Assembly: GCA_036267255.1 (NCBI GenBank)
Contig: DATAWK010000041.1
Coordinates: forward strand, 682,001-746,000
Source: DATAWK01 sp036267255
GTDB taxonomy: Bacteria; Acidobacteriota; Terriglobia; Terriglobales; Acidobacteriaceae
DNA length: 64,000 nucleotides
Reading direction: 5' to 3'
Position 1 is the first letter of the stretch. The number at the start of each line of letters is the position of its first letter. The notes under the pieces are model-generated. The model was not told the DNA's origin. It made no database searches and was given only the letters and a program-made list of their open reading frames with translations. Below, one piece after another: positions 54,361-63,741 of this stretch. A program made the translations under genes and the position numbers.

Positions 54361-56061
54361 TTACTGTTCGCGAACGCCTTCAATGAAAGCGCGCAGTTTG
54401 CGTGAGCGCGAGGGATGCCGCAGCTTGCGCAACGCCTTGGCTTCAATCTGGCGAATCCGTTCGCGCGTCACCTGAAAGCTTTGTCCCACTTCTTCCAGCG
54501 TGTGCTCGGAACCGTCACCCAGACCAAAACGCATTTTGATGACGCGTTCTTCGCGCGGCGTCAGTGTGCGCAGAACCTGCGAGGTGTAATCCTTCAGGTT
54601 CACGCTGATAACAGCGTCCGACGGAGAAACCGCCTGGCGGTCTTCGATGAAGTCGCCAAGGTGCGAATCCTCTTCCTCGCCAATCGGCGTTTCCAGCGAA
54701 ATCGGCTCCTGCGCGATCTTGAGCACCTTGCGCACCTTCGCCACAGGGATGTCCATGCGCTTGGCGATCTCTTCGGAGGTGGGTTCGCGCCCCAGTTCCT
54801 GCACCAGCTGCCGCGAAGTGCGGATCAGCTTGTTAATGGTTTCAATCATGTGCACCGGGATGCGGATCGTACGTGCCTGGTCCGCAATGGCGCGCGTGAT
54901 GGCCTGGCGAATCCACCAGGTTGCGTAGGTGGAGAATTTGTAACCGCGGCGGTACTCAAATTTATCCACCGCCTTCATCAGGCCGATGTTGCCTTCCTGA
55001 ATCAGGTCGAGAAACTGCAGTCCGCGATTGGTGTACTTCTTCGCAATGGAGACGACCAGTCGCAGGTTGGCTTCAATCAGCTCCCGCTTGGCCTGCTCAG
55101 CATCCATATCGCCCTGGATCATTTCGCGCTGTGTGCGCTTCAGTTCCGCTATCGAGACGCCGGCGTCCAGCTCCAGCTTGTCCAGGTCCGTCTTGCAGTT
55201 CTTCTGTTGGCGACGGTACTCCTTGCGCATCTCTTCGCTCTTGGACTGTTCATGCTTCTGGTCGAGCGTCTTCACCTGCCGTTCCAGTGTGCGCATGGCG
55301 TCGACGGTCTTGTTCAGCTTGTCCAGCAGGCGCTTGCGTTCGCCGTTGGTGTATTTCAGCTCGCGCACAATGCGCGAAACCTGCACACGCTCGCGGCCCA
55401 GTGCCCAGCGGACTTTGCGGTGCTCGCGGGCCTTGCCTTTTTCCTTAGGGTTGATGGTGCTCAGTTTCTCGGCAAGCTGTTGCGCCTTCTTCTGGTGCTT
55501 TACTAGCGCGTCAATGCGGGCAACGGTCTGCTTCACGCGTGCCACAACAACATCTTCGGTGATCTCTTCTTCGTCGAAGATCACAACTTCCTTGATGTTG
55601 CGCACGCCGCGCTTCAGGTCTTCGCCCAGCGCCATGATCTCGCGGATCACAATCGAAGAACGTGAAATGGCCTTCATCACGCGCATCTGGCCGCGCTCAA
55701 TGCGCTTGGCGATTTCCACTTCGCCCTCGCGCGTCAGCAATGGCACCGTGCCCATCTCGCGCAGGTACATGCGCACCGGGTCCTTGGTGTTTTCCATTGC
55801 GCCGGGTGTCAGGTCCAGCTCAACGTCGTCGCTTTCCTCGCCTGCTTCTGCGTCGAATTTCTCCGCGCCAAACTTCGGGCCTTCCTCCAGCAAATCAATT
55901 CCCTGCGTCCCGATGGTTGTCATCAGGTCATCGAGCTCGTCCGGGGAATGCACGTCTCCCGGCAGCAGATCGTTCACCTCGCCATAGGTCAGGTATCCCT
56001 TTTCCTTGCCGGTGTCGATAATGCTGTCAATGTCTTCTTCGAATTTGTCCTCAATAGCCAA
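54361..56061 (-). CDS. rpoD: RNA polymerase primary sigma factor (sigma-70)
   Basis: A 566-residue housekeeping sigma factor. Region 1.1 is at the start (YLTYGEVNDLLPGDVH), region 1.2 in DPVRMYLREMGTVPLLTREG, region 2 in YTNRGLQFLDLIQEGNIGLM through the -10 helix ATWWIRQAITRAIADQ, region 3 in EEIAKRMDIP, and region 4 in RFGLGDGSEHTLEEVGQSF. The start is TTG 56061 with GAGG 6 bases before it; no in-frame ATG lies upstream. A long charged segment separates regions 1.2 and 2. It follows dnaG by 261 bases, the usual pairing. Confidence 0.95.
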   Translation of the reverse strand: MAIEDKFEEDIDSIIDTGKEKGYLTYGEVNDLLPGDVHSPDELDDLMTTIGTQGIDLLEEGPKFGAEKFDAEAGEESDDVELDLTPGAMENTKDPVRMYLREMGTVPLLTREGEVEIAKRIERGQMRVMKAISRSSIVIREIMALGEDLKRGVRNIKEVVIFDEEEITEDVVVARVKQTVARIDALVKHQKKAQQLAEKLSTINPKEKGKAREHRKVRWALGRERVQVSRIVRELKYTNGERKRLLDKLNKTVDAMRTLERQVKTLDQKHEQSKSEEMRKEYRRQQKNCKTDLDKLELDAGVSIAELKRTQREMIQGDMDAEQAKRELIEANLRLVVSIAKKYTNRGLQFLDLIQEGNIGLMKAVDKFEYRRGYKFSTYATWWIRQAITRAIADQARTIRIPVHMIETINKLIRTSRQLVQELGREPTSEEIAKRMDIPVAKVRKVLKIAQEPISLETPIGEEEDSHLGDFIEDRQAVSPSDAVISVNLKDYTSQVLRTLTPREERVIKMRFGLGDGSEHTLEEVGQSFQVTRERIRQIEAKALRKLRHPSRSRKLRAFIEGVREQ

Positions 56062-56322
56062 GTGCGCCTCGTCTATCGCGATGCGATATGTGAATTTTTT
56101 TGTCCGTGGGCTGGACGTTGAATGCGGTCAGAGCCGCGACGGCTGGCCAAACGAAGGGTCTATCCCTCAATGCCAAGGCACACGTCCCCAGACAACCATA
56201 GTTTACCATGCGGAGGCCAATTTTTCTCTGCATTTTCAAACAGATTGTCGCTGCCCCCACTAGAAATAGATGGTTTCCGGGGCAATTTGTTTCATCGGAT
56301 AGCAGGATTCCCAGGAAACCGT

Positions 56323-58104
56323 TTAATTTTCCCGCAAAATTCGATCCAGGGCAACCTTCTCGGCCATCAAACTTTGCACCTGCGCAGCATCTCCTCGGGC
56401 CTCGGCCTCAGCTAACTCGCGGCGCAAACTGCGTTGCCGCCGCTCCAGGCGACTATGGGCCAGGGCATGCAGCGCGTCTTCCACCATTGCCGACGATATC
56501 TCCCTGTCTCCGCCCTGTGCTCCCTGCATCAACAGCGTCGCCAGAAGATGTCGGCTGGCCACATCCGATACCAGTTCCAGCGGATTCGCGGATTGTGGGC
56601 TACAGCGCAACGTATCTATAAGATTCGATGTAGCTAAACCGGCATGGAGAGTCGGATCGGCCTGCAGTCGCTCGCAGGCCAGCGCCCGGGCAGACTCGTT
56701 TCCCGGCTGCGTTAACACGAGCAGCAGCAGCTTTTCCGCCTCGCTCATCGCAGCTTCTTTCGTGGATTTTGTTGTCAGCACGGTCCGGCGCGCTCCGGCA
56801 GCCTGGCGTAACTCCTGCCGCACCACGGCGGAATCAATGCCCAGTTTCTGCGCGGCGTCGGCGGCGAATTCGTCACGGACAATGCGGCTGGGGATGCGCT
56901 GGATATGCGGCAGCAAGTAGTTGATTGCCTTGGCTTTCGCGTCGGGCGTGATGGGCGGAAACAGCGCCCGTGCGCGGTCGATCAGGTAATCGCCATGCCG
57001 CCGCGCCGCGCGCAAAACGGCAATATATTCCTGCACGCCGCGTTCCCGCACAAAGCGGTCAGGATCCAGGCCGCCGTCGAGCGTGACGACTTTCACGCTG
57101 AAGCCCTCCTCCACCAGCATGGCGATGGATTTTTCGGCAGCGTTCGCGCCCGCCGTGTCCGGGTCGAAGTTCAGCACCACCTGCTTTGTGTACCGAGTCA
57201 GCAGGCGCACCTGCGCATCGGTGAAGGCCGTACCGCTGGTGGCCAGCACATTGGGAACTCCAGCCATGTAGACGGAAATGCAATCCATCTGGCCCTCGAC
57301 CAGCAAGGCAAACTCATACTGCCGGATGGCCTGCTTGGCTTTGTCCAGATTGAAAAGGACATTTCCCTTGGTATAGAGCGGGGTCTCCGGGGAGTTCAGA
57401 TATTTCGGGCCGGCCTTTTCATCCACTTCCAGCGCGCGCGCCGTAAAGGCAATCACGCGGGCCGCCTCATTGCGGATCGGAAAGGTGATCCGCTTGCGGA
57501 AGCGCGCATACATCGGCCCCGGCTGGCCACCTTCCTGATCTTTCCAGGAAAACAGTCCGCTGGCGCGTAGCGTCTCGTTGTCGAAGTCCGGCAACATGCG
57601 GTCGCGCATGGCCGAAAACGACTCCGGCGCGTAGCCGATGTGGAAGTTGGCGATGGTCTCCGCGGTGACGCCGCGGCTGGTCAGATATTCGCGCGCGCGC
57701 GCGGCCTCCGGCGATTGCAGTTGTTCCTCAAACCAGCGGCTGGCTTGCTCGTGCGCATCCAGCAGCCGCTTGCGCAGCCGTGATTCGCGTGCTTCTTCGG
57801 GACTGGAAAATTCCTGCTTCGGTAAAGGGATGCCGCACTTCTGCGCCACCGCGCGCACGGCTTCCGGGAAGGTAAGGTTCTCCAGTTTCTGCACAAAGGT
57901 GAAGACATCGCCCGATTGTCCGCAGCCAAAGCAATGAAAAAACTGCTGCGTCGCATGCACGTTGAACGACGGCGATTTTTCTTTATGGAATGGGCACAGG
58001 CCCTTGTAGCTTTGCGCGCCGGCCTTGGTCAGCCGCACATAATCGCCAATCACGCGGACAATGTCCGCCTGCTGCTTCACGGATTGGGCAAAGCCATCTG
58101 CCAT
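56323..58104 (-). CDS. dnaG: DNA primase
   Basis: A 593-residue primase. The N-terminal zinc finger is CPFHKEKSPSFNV and CFGCGQSGDVFTF; the TOPRIM catalytic core contains LLVEGQMDCISVYMAG and LNFDPDTAGANA; the C-terminal region binds the DnaB helicase. It makes RNA primers at the replication fork. The intergenic stretch to rpoD (56062-56322) holds no gene; a promoter for rpoD probably lies there, but I could not fix it. Confidence 0.95.
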   Translation of the reverse strand: MADGFAQSVKQQADIVRVIGDYVRLTKAGAQSYKGLCPFHKEKSPSFNVHATQQFFHCFGCGQSGDVFTFVQKLENLTFPEAVRAVAQKCGIPLPKQEFSSPEEARESRLRKRLLDAHEQASRWFEEQLQSPEAARAREYLTSRGVTAETIANFHIGYAPESFSAMRDRMLPDFDNETLRASGLFSWKDQEGGQPGPMYARFRKRITFPIRNEAARVIAFTARALEVDEKAGPKYLNSPETPLYTKGNVLFNLDKAKQAIRQYEFALLVEGQMDCISVYMAGVPNVLATSGTAFTDAQVRLLTRYTKQVVLNFDPDTAGANAAEKSIAMLVEEGFSVKVVTLDGGLDPDRFVRERGVQEYIAVLRAARRHGDYLIDRARALFPPITPDAKAKAINYLLPHIQRIPSRIVRDEFAADAAQKLGIDSAVVRQELRQAAGARRTVLTTKSTKEAAMSEAEKLLLLVLTQPGNESARALACERLQADPTLHAGLATSNLIDTLRCSPQSANPLELVSDVASRHLLATLLMQGAQGGDREISSAMVEDALHALAHSRLERRQRSLRRELAEAEARGDAAQVQSLMAEKVALDRILREN

Positions 58105-58240
58105 AGGTTTCAGAGATGAGTGTAGTGCAGATGGGAGAGAACGGGTGTTGTGGAGAACATGGCATTACAAACAGGTGCCTCACCCTTTATGCAACAGGGT
58201 AGGGATGAAAAATTTCATCTTTGAGGCGCAGGCAGACAGC

Positions 58241-58588
58241 TTAGCCGATGTTCTTTTCCGCTTCCTCAACGGAGTGGAATCGTGGGAAGAACTGATCGAC
58301 TCTTGTGGTGGTGAACAGCGCCCAGACTCTTTCTGAAACTCCAGCAATGGCGATCTTGCGGTGCTTGTTCGATTGCGAGACGTAGCTATTCACCACGACG
58401 CCCAGGCCAGCCGAATCCATGTATTCCAATTTGCTGCAGTCGAGAATCAGCAGGTCGGCATCCACCTCGTGGAGTTTCTGTTGCAGATCGAAGATGGTGC
58501 TAAGCGTCAACGCGCCGTGCAGGGTGAGGACGGTAACACGCGGGTTGGAAGTGGTGCGAAAGCTGTATTCGAGATGATCCTGCGGCAT
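58241..58588 (-). CDS. STAS-domain anti-sigma-factor antagonist
   Basis: A 115-residue STAS protein. The phosphorylatable Ser lies in the diagnostic YMDSAGLGVVVN segment near residue 60. Such proteins free a sigma factor when dephosphorylated by a PP2C/SpoIIE phosphatase; in this window one such phosphatase gene (43149-45104) exists but is interrupted. No anti-sigma kinase gene is adjacent. It starts 70 bases from a perfect AT-rich inverted repeat. Confidence 0.85.
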   Translation of the reverse strand: MPQDHLEYSFRTTSNPRVTVLTLHGALTLSTIFDLQQKLHEVDADLLILDCSKLEYMDSAGLGVVVNSYVSQSNKHRKIAIAGVSERVWALFTTTRVDQFFPRFHSVEEAEKNIG

Positions 58589-58657
58589 TCCCTAAGAATA
58601 GAAATTGGTTCGCCTGTAGAGATTAAAATCCAGTGAAGAAATGCAGGTGGAGGGCCA

Positions 58658-58700
58658 TATTTTCCTTATTCAATAAGAATCTTATTGAATAAGGAAAATA
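58658..58700. repeat. Perfect 20-bp AT-rich inverted repeat
   Basis: Two 20-base arms (58658-58677 and 58681-58700) are exact reverse complements with a three-base loop AAT. Only G or C at 5 of 20 arm positions makes it stand out in GC-rich surroundings. It lies 13 bases past the stop of the following minus-strand gene and 70 bases before the STAS gene. It could end transcription in either direction, be a protein-binding site or be a remnant of a small mobile element. Confidence 0.9.
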
Positions 58701-58713
58701 ATGAGATAGATAC

Positions 58714-59685
58714 CTACATGTTGGTATGGCCGTGGCGCATTTCTTCGTTGAAGGCTGGCTTGGTCAGATCGAGCGCGGCATGCATCAGCGTGTTGTAGTG
58801 GTCGGCGTGCTGCATGAGTTCCGGCGTCGCGGCTGCAAATTCTCCGGCGTGCTCCTTAGAGATATTGTCGGTCCCAGCGATGAGCTTCAAGGCTCCATTG
58901 CTGGCCAGGCCTGCGGCCATGCTGCGCAGTTCTTCGACTGAGGTGTTGAGATATTGCGCATCGCGCGGGTCGGCGATCCAGATGGGCTGGTTGCCCCCGA
59001 GAACGCCGGAGAGCCAGTATGCCTTGAGCGCCAAAAATTCCATGCGGCTGGCGTCGGTGGTTTCGGTGAACAGAAATTTTTTCTGCCAGCGGCTGTAATA
59101 ACGCGTGGTAACGGGCACGGGCTGACGATTGCCGCTCTTCACCATTTCCATCTGTCCCTGATCGAGGGTTTTGCGAATAGCGTTGTAAATAAAATTTTCC
59201 GCGTAGGGCTGTTCCGGCGCGGGAACAATCTCGGCAAAGGTCACGGTCATGCTGGCGGAGACTTTGGCGTGCAGCGGACTGTGCTGGCCGTCTTCCAGAT
59301 GCACGGTGCCATGCACAATGTGCGTATCTGCGCCGGACGTGGAAAGGTGAAAGGGCCATGCAAAGTCGGCGAAACGGATGGGCATTCCAGCCAGCGTGAC
59401 GTCACAATCGGGGCGCGGGTTGCGCAGACGCAGCGCCGACTCGCGCAAGTGGCTGGTCATTTCCGGCAGCAGAGTCGGCTTGTTGAAATCAAAGGCCTCG
59501 GTCAGCTCCAGCTGTAGAGTGTGGCCAGCTGTGGTCTGGCTGCTGCTGCCAAAGGTAAAGCGTGTGGTGGGTGCGCCGTGGAAGTCCGCGCCGGTGGTGG
59601 TACCCAGAATCGCAAGGCCCGCGGCACGTGCGGCGGTTTCCATGGAAGCCATCAAGGGAGTGTGTGTGTTGGGTTGTGTCGACAT
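58714..59685 (-). CDS. Unknown 323-residue protein
   Basis: Not recognised. No signal peptide or membrane segment is visible. The sequence is evenly soluble, with TRFTFGSSSQTTAGHTLQLEL near the start, IRFADFAWPFHLS in the middle and ISKEHAGEFAAATPELMQHA near the end. The C-terminus is His/Met-rich (FNEEMRHGHTNM). No catalytic signature seen. ATG 59685 is picked over an in-frame TTG at 59748; GAGGA lies 13 bases before it. It is divergent from the serine hydrolase across 159 bases. Confidence 0.55.
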   Translation of the reverse strand: MSTQPNTHTPLMASMETAARAAGLAILGTTTGADFHGAPTTRFTFGSSSQTTAGHTLQLELTEAFDFNKPTLLPEMTSHLRESALRLRNPRPDCDVTLAGMPIRFADFAWPFHLSTSGADTHIVHGTVHLEDGQHSPLHAKVSASMTVTFAEIVPAPEQPYAENFIYNAIRKTLDQGQMEMVKSGNRQPVPVTTRYYSRWQKKFLFTETTDASRMEFLALKAYWLSGVLGGNQPIWIADPRDAQYLNTSVEELRSMAAGLASNGALKLIAGTDNISKEHAGEFAAATPELMQHADHYNTLMHAALDLTKPAFNEEMRHGHTNM

Positions 59686-59844
59686 CGTTTCTGCAGAATC
59701 CTCATGGTGCGCTTTCCTTTTGCCCGCCGTGACGAACAGGAAGCGCAAAGACTTTCTTCAACTGTTATATTTTACGGGTTGTGGACCTATCCTGGTTGTC
59801 AGGCTCGACGGCCAAGGGCTTTTTTCTCTGGAGAGTGCTGATTG

Positions 59845-61287
59845 ATGCCGTATCGCTCGTGTGAAATTCACCGCTTCCGCCTTCGCTGTCTTCCTCTTGT
59901 ATCCAGTGGCATTGGCCTTGTGTTGCTGGCCTTTGGAGCCGTGGCGCCCGCGCAAAACACACTGCCTGCAGATATGCAGACCAAGGTGGATGCGATTGCC
60001 GCGCAGGTGCTGCAGGCGACCAATGTTCCCGGCGCTTCGGTGGGCATTGTGAAGGATGGACAAATTGCATATCTGAAGGGATATGGCCATGCTCGTCTGA
60101 ATCCGGATGTGGCTGCCGAGCCAGGGATGCGCTACAGCATCGGCTCCATCAGCAAACAATTCACGGCGGCGGCCATCCTGTTACTGCAGCAGCAGGGCAA
60201 GCTGTCGCTCGATGACACGGTTTCGCGTTGGTTTCCCAAGCTGACCGATGCCAATCAAGTGACGATTCGCGAGCTGCTGTCGCACACCTCCGGCTATCAG
60301 GATTACTGGCCGGAGGATTACAACATGCCGCCAATGCTGCTGCCGACAACAGCAGACGCCATCATGGCTAAGTGGGGCGAGAAGCCGCTGGATTTTCCTC
60401 CCGGCACACAATGGCAGTACAGCAACACGAACTTTGTGATTGCCGGCAGGATTGTCGAACAGGTGAGCGGCGAGCCGTTGATGCAGTTTCTGCAGGAGCA
60501 CATCTTTACGCCTTTGCACATGACCAGCGTGGCCAACACCGACATTGCCAGGCTGGGAGATACCGACGCGGAGGGTTTTTATCGCCATGCGTTAGGGCCG
60601 CAGCGTCCGGCACAGAAAGAAGGCGTGGGCTGGATGTTTGCCGCCGGAGAGTTGGCCATGCCGGTACGCGATCTGATGCTGTGGGACATCAGCATGATGA
60701 ACCGTTCGCTGCTGGCGCCGAAGTCCTATGACGAGATGTTTCAGGATACAAAGCTGAAAAATGGACAGCCAACGCACTACGGCCTGGGCGTCGAAGTGGA
60801 CCAGCGCGATGGTCATCCCATCATTGCGCATAGCGGCGAGGTCTCCGGCTTTGTGAGCGACAACATCGTGCTGCCACAAGACAAGATGGCTGTTGCCGTG
60901 TTGACGAATGAGGATGCATCCGGCGCTGCTTCCATGATTGCTAACCAGATTGTCGCAGCGCTGCTGGGGCTGCCGGAAAACGCAGGGAAGAAAGAGGAGG
61001 CGCAGGCGCGGCAGATTTTTCTCGGATTGCAGAATGGAACGATCGACCGCTCGCTGTTTACCGACAACTGCAATGCCTATTTCACCAAGCAGGCAATCGA
61101 CGACTATGCCTCCAGTCTGAAGCCGCTGGGCAAGCCGCTGGTTTTTCGCCAGATTAAGCAGGAACTGCGCGGCGGGATGACATTCCATGCGTACGAAGCG
61201 ATTTTCCCCGGCCAGAGGCTGGTCGTTACGACGTATGTGGAACCGGATGGAAAACTGGAGCAGTATCTGGTGATACCGGCCGAGTAG
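59845..61287 (+). CDS. Class C beta-lactamase-fold serine hydrolase
   Basis: A 480-residue exported protein. A signal peptide spans about residues 15-37 (SGIGLVLLAFGAVAPA). The active site has Ser-x-x-Lys in SIGSISKQF, Tyr-x-Asn in QYSNTNF and the third box as HSGE in place of KTG. The class includes D-aminopeptidases, esterases and AmpC enzymes; the HSG box is common in non-lactamase members, so antibiotic resistance should not be assumed. A C-terminal domain of about 130 residues follows the hydrolase. An in-frame TTG directly precedes ATG 59845. It ends 12 bases from the convergent last gene. Confidence 0.85.
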   Translation: MPYRSCEIHRFRLRCLPLVSSGIGLVLLAFGAVAPAQNTLPADMQTKVDAIAAQVLQATNVPGASVGIVKDGQIAYLKGYGHARLNPDVAAEPGMRYSIGSISKQFTAAAILLLQQQGKLSLDDTVSRWFPKLTDANQVTIRELLSHTSGYQDYWPEDYNMPPMLLPTTADAIMAKWGEKPLDFPPGTQWQYSNTNFVIAGRIVEQVSGEPLMQFLQEHIFTPLHMTSVANTDIARLGDTDAEGFYRHALGPQRPAQKEGVGWMFAAGELAMPVRDLMLWDISMMNRSLLAPKSYDEMFQDTKLKNGQPTHYGLGVEVDQRDGHPIIAHSGEVSGFVSDNIVLPQDKMAVAVLTNEDASGAASMIANQIVAALLGLPENAGKKEEAQARQIFLGLQNGTIDRSLFTDNCNAYFTKQAIDDYASSLKPLGKPLVFRQIKQELRGGMTFHAYEAIFPGQRLVVTTYVEPDGKLEQYLVIPAE

Positions 61288-61299
61288 CAGGAATGCGAA

Positions 61300-63741
61300 T
61301 TAGAAGCGCAGAAGGTAGGTCATCTTCACATAGATGGTCTTGCTGTCGTTGATCATCGAAGAGTAGGTCGTCGGTAGAATGGGTTCGGCTGGATTGCAGG
61401 TGCCGTTGTCTTCGCGCGTGCAAAGCGCACGGTCCAGATTTGCGAAATTTCCCACATAGCCAAAGTACACCGCTGTGCCGGGATGCGGCAGGTAGGTAAA
61501 CAGAGCATCGGCAAACAGATTTTTAGAGTTCGTCACACTGGTATATACCGGATTGGGCAACGTCGAAATATATTGTCCGATCAAGTTAAAAGAAACAGCT
61601 TTGGTTACCTGGTAGTTCCAGCGCGAGATTAGCTGGTGATTGTCATAGACCACATCGCCCGTGGTGGGATCGGTGAAGTGGGTGTAGGTATAGCTGTTCT
61701 GCAGGTCGAGTGGGCTGGCCGGCTTCACTTCCACATTCAGATTGGGCGAAGTAACGTTGACCGGATTGGGGCCGACGTTCGCAGGCGGAGAATAGTTGAT
61801 GACGGTTCCTGTGTATGCTCCGCCTCCGATGGCGATATAGGGTGTTGGCGAAGTATAGAAGTTTACGCCGCTGGTATGGCTGTGGTACTCAACATTCTGG
61901 GGCAGGATGGAATAATCGACTGGGCGCAGGCGGTCCTGGCCGAAATCCACGTTCGCCGAGACAGAGGTCCGGTGTTGGAACGTGATTCCATAGGACGGGT
62001 TGATGTAAAAATCGAGCGGCAGGCCGGTGTGGTCCCAGATACGTTCGGTGTAAATGCTGGGGCCATGCGACAGGATGAAACTGTTCTTTGGCCGAAAGGT
62101 GTAGCTGTAGCCGGTATTCGGTTCGCGCACGTCGGGGCGCCGGAAGAATCCGGTATCGGTGACAAAGCCAGCCGACGTGTCGTTGTAGGAAGCCCACCAG
62201 CTTTGATGCAGGTCTGAGTAGCTTATGCCCTGGTCATAGACCTGGCCACTGCAGGTCAGTGTGCCTACTTCGCAGGCTTGTTCCCCTAGCGGCGCACTGG
62301 CCAGATTTTGCGTTGCCGAGGTAACGGCCTGTCCCGACAGTGTCCAGCGTTGTTTGAATAGCGTGCGATAATCAAATCCGCCAGCTCGGTTGAAGGAGTC
62401 CTTGTATTCGCGGTCGGCATAAATGACGCCGACGTCGGAGCGGGAACCGATGTCTCGATTGACACGTGCGACGTAAAAATTTGCCCGGCCGTTGGCGTTC
62501 GGATCTCCCGGTGCGAGATATAGCCCCGGACTGAGATCGTCCACATTCAAAATGCCAAGCGCCCACGGCCCCAGTTTGCCCGTCAATCGTTCCCCGTACT
62601 TTGGTTGCAGGATGTTGTCTGTGTAATACAGATTGACCGGCGTCATGAAATAGCTGCTGTTCTCAATAAAGAAGGGCCGCACTTCAGGAAAGTAGGGAGG
62701 GAAGCGCTGGTTCGGCGCAGCCGGATTGTTGATGCCCACCTGGCTGAAGTCCGGGTTGACGGTGGCGTCCAGCACCAGACTGTTATGCAGGATAAATTTT
62801 CCGTCTATGCCGCCGTAGGCCTGCAGGTGCTTGCTCTGGAAGTATGGATCAACGGGATTGTCATCGTTTAGCTGGCGCAGATTATGGCCAAGCACGTACG
62901 GTTCCACCTGCCAGTTGCGGCCATGCGCGATGTCGATGAAGCCATCGATCGGCATTTCCTGGGTTAACAGGCCGGCCACGTTGGGCTTGATCTGCGGCCA
63001 ATATGCGCTCTCGTTGGCATGAGAAATGCCTCGTTGCAGCACAATGCCCCAGGTGCGCATCTCCATCGGGGCAGCTTTGGCAAAATACAAGCTGGTAAAC
63101 GGTATGCGCACTAGGACGACATATCCATTCGCGGTGCGCTTTCCCCAGGTATCCCAGACGGTGTCGAAGGAATAATCCGAACCATTCTGCTCCGTGTAAA
63201 GGGCATCTGCCTGTATCCCCAATGCATTCGTTTGGAAGATAAAGCTCCGGCGCTGGTCGTGAAACGTGTCCAGATAGATTTGCACAAAATCGTCGTCGCC
63301 CAGCGAATCTCGCGCCAGCATGTGCGCACGTACCAGATGAGGAGTTTTGTCATGACAGACGAAAGCCACAAAAAAATATGCGTGGGTGTAGCCCATATAA
63401 GCGACAGTCGGTTCCGACGCCGGAGCGCCATACTGCGGATAGCTCTGGATAAAATTGCCGACGCGCAGCATCTCGCGTGCCGGAACGGAGCCGAGATGCG
63501 GCGTCAGAAAATCGGTCAGTCTTGGATTTCCCGTCAGGTGCGGAATCTGGATATGGGGTGTGTAGCGAACCACAGGAAGCCTCACCGGATCCGGGCGAGG
63601 AGTGGCTGTGTCATCGATGGAAGAAGTGTTCTTTGACGGATTGATGCGACCGATAGTGCGATCGCAGGCGCGCGCGCGCGATGCCGTCCATAAAAAGACA
63701 AACAGGAGGGCCAAAGACGCCGGAATGGAGCCGTTACGCAT
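61300..63741 (-). CDS. Large outer-membrane protein with CBM9-like domain (DUF5916-like)
   Basis: An 813-residue exported protein. The signal peptide is IPASLALLFVFLWTASRARA. Residues about 50-250 form a carbohydrate-binding-like beta sandwich (CBM9/DUF5916 entry, with DDDFVQIYLDTFHDQRRSF). The rest, about 560 residues, looks like a large barrel with many short aromatic strands and ends in LLRF, a barrel-end signature. Such proteins are frequent in Acidobacteria and Bacteroidetes; substrate unknown. ATG 63741 lacks a clear ribosome site, so the start is approximate. Confidence 0.75.
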   Translation of the reverse strand: MRNGSIPASLALLFVFLWTASRARACDRTIGRINPSKNTSSIDDTATPRPDPVRLPVVRYTPHIQIPHLTGNPRLTDFLTPHLGSVPAREMLRVGNFIQSYPQYGAPASEPTVAYMGYTHAYFFVAFVCHDKTPHLVRAHMLARDSLGDDDFVQIYLDTFHDQRRSFIFQTNALGIQADALYTEQNGSDYSFDTVWDTWGKRTANGYVVLVRIPFTSLYFAKAAPMEMRTWGIVLQRGISHANESAYWPQIKPNVAGLLTQEMPIDGFIDIAHGRNWQVEPYVLGHNLRQLNDDNPVDPYFQSKHLQAYGGIDGKFILHNSLVLDATVNPDFSQVGINNPAAPNQRFPPYFPEVRPFFIENSSYFMTPVNLYYTDNILQPKYGERLTGKLGPWALGILNVDDLSPGLYLAPGDPNANGRANFYVARVNRDIGSRSDVGVIYADREYKDSFNRAGGFDYRTLFKQRWTLSGQAVTSATQNLASAPLGEQACEVGTLTCSGQVYDQGISYSDLHQSWWASYNDTSAGFVTDTGFFRRPDVREPNTGYSYTFRPKNSFILSHGPSIYTERIWDHTGLPLDFYINPSYGITFQHRTSVSANVDFGQDRLRPVDYSILPQNVEYHSHTSGVNFYTSPTPYIAIGGGAYTGTVINYSPPANVGPNPVNVTSPNLNVEVKPASPLDLQNSYTYTHFTDPTTGDVVYDNHQLISRWNYQVTKAVSFNLIGQYISTLPNPVYTSVTNSKNLFADALFTYLPHPGTAVYFGYVGNFANLDRALCTREDNGTCNPAEPILPTTYSSMINDSKTIYVKMTYLLRF

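Noticed and set aside
54415..55506. A 363-codon open frame on the plus strand
   Set aside because: It is the antisense of rpoD; the length reflects codon bias, and the translation is a His/Leu-rich shadow.
59845..61287. Beta-lactam resistance gene
   Set aside because: The third box is HSG rather than KTG and the C-terminal extension is typical of other serine hydrolases; resistance cannot be claimed.
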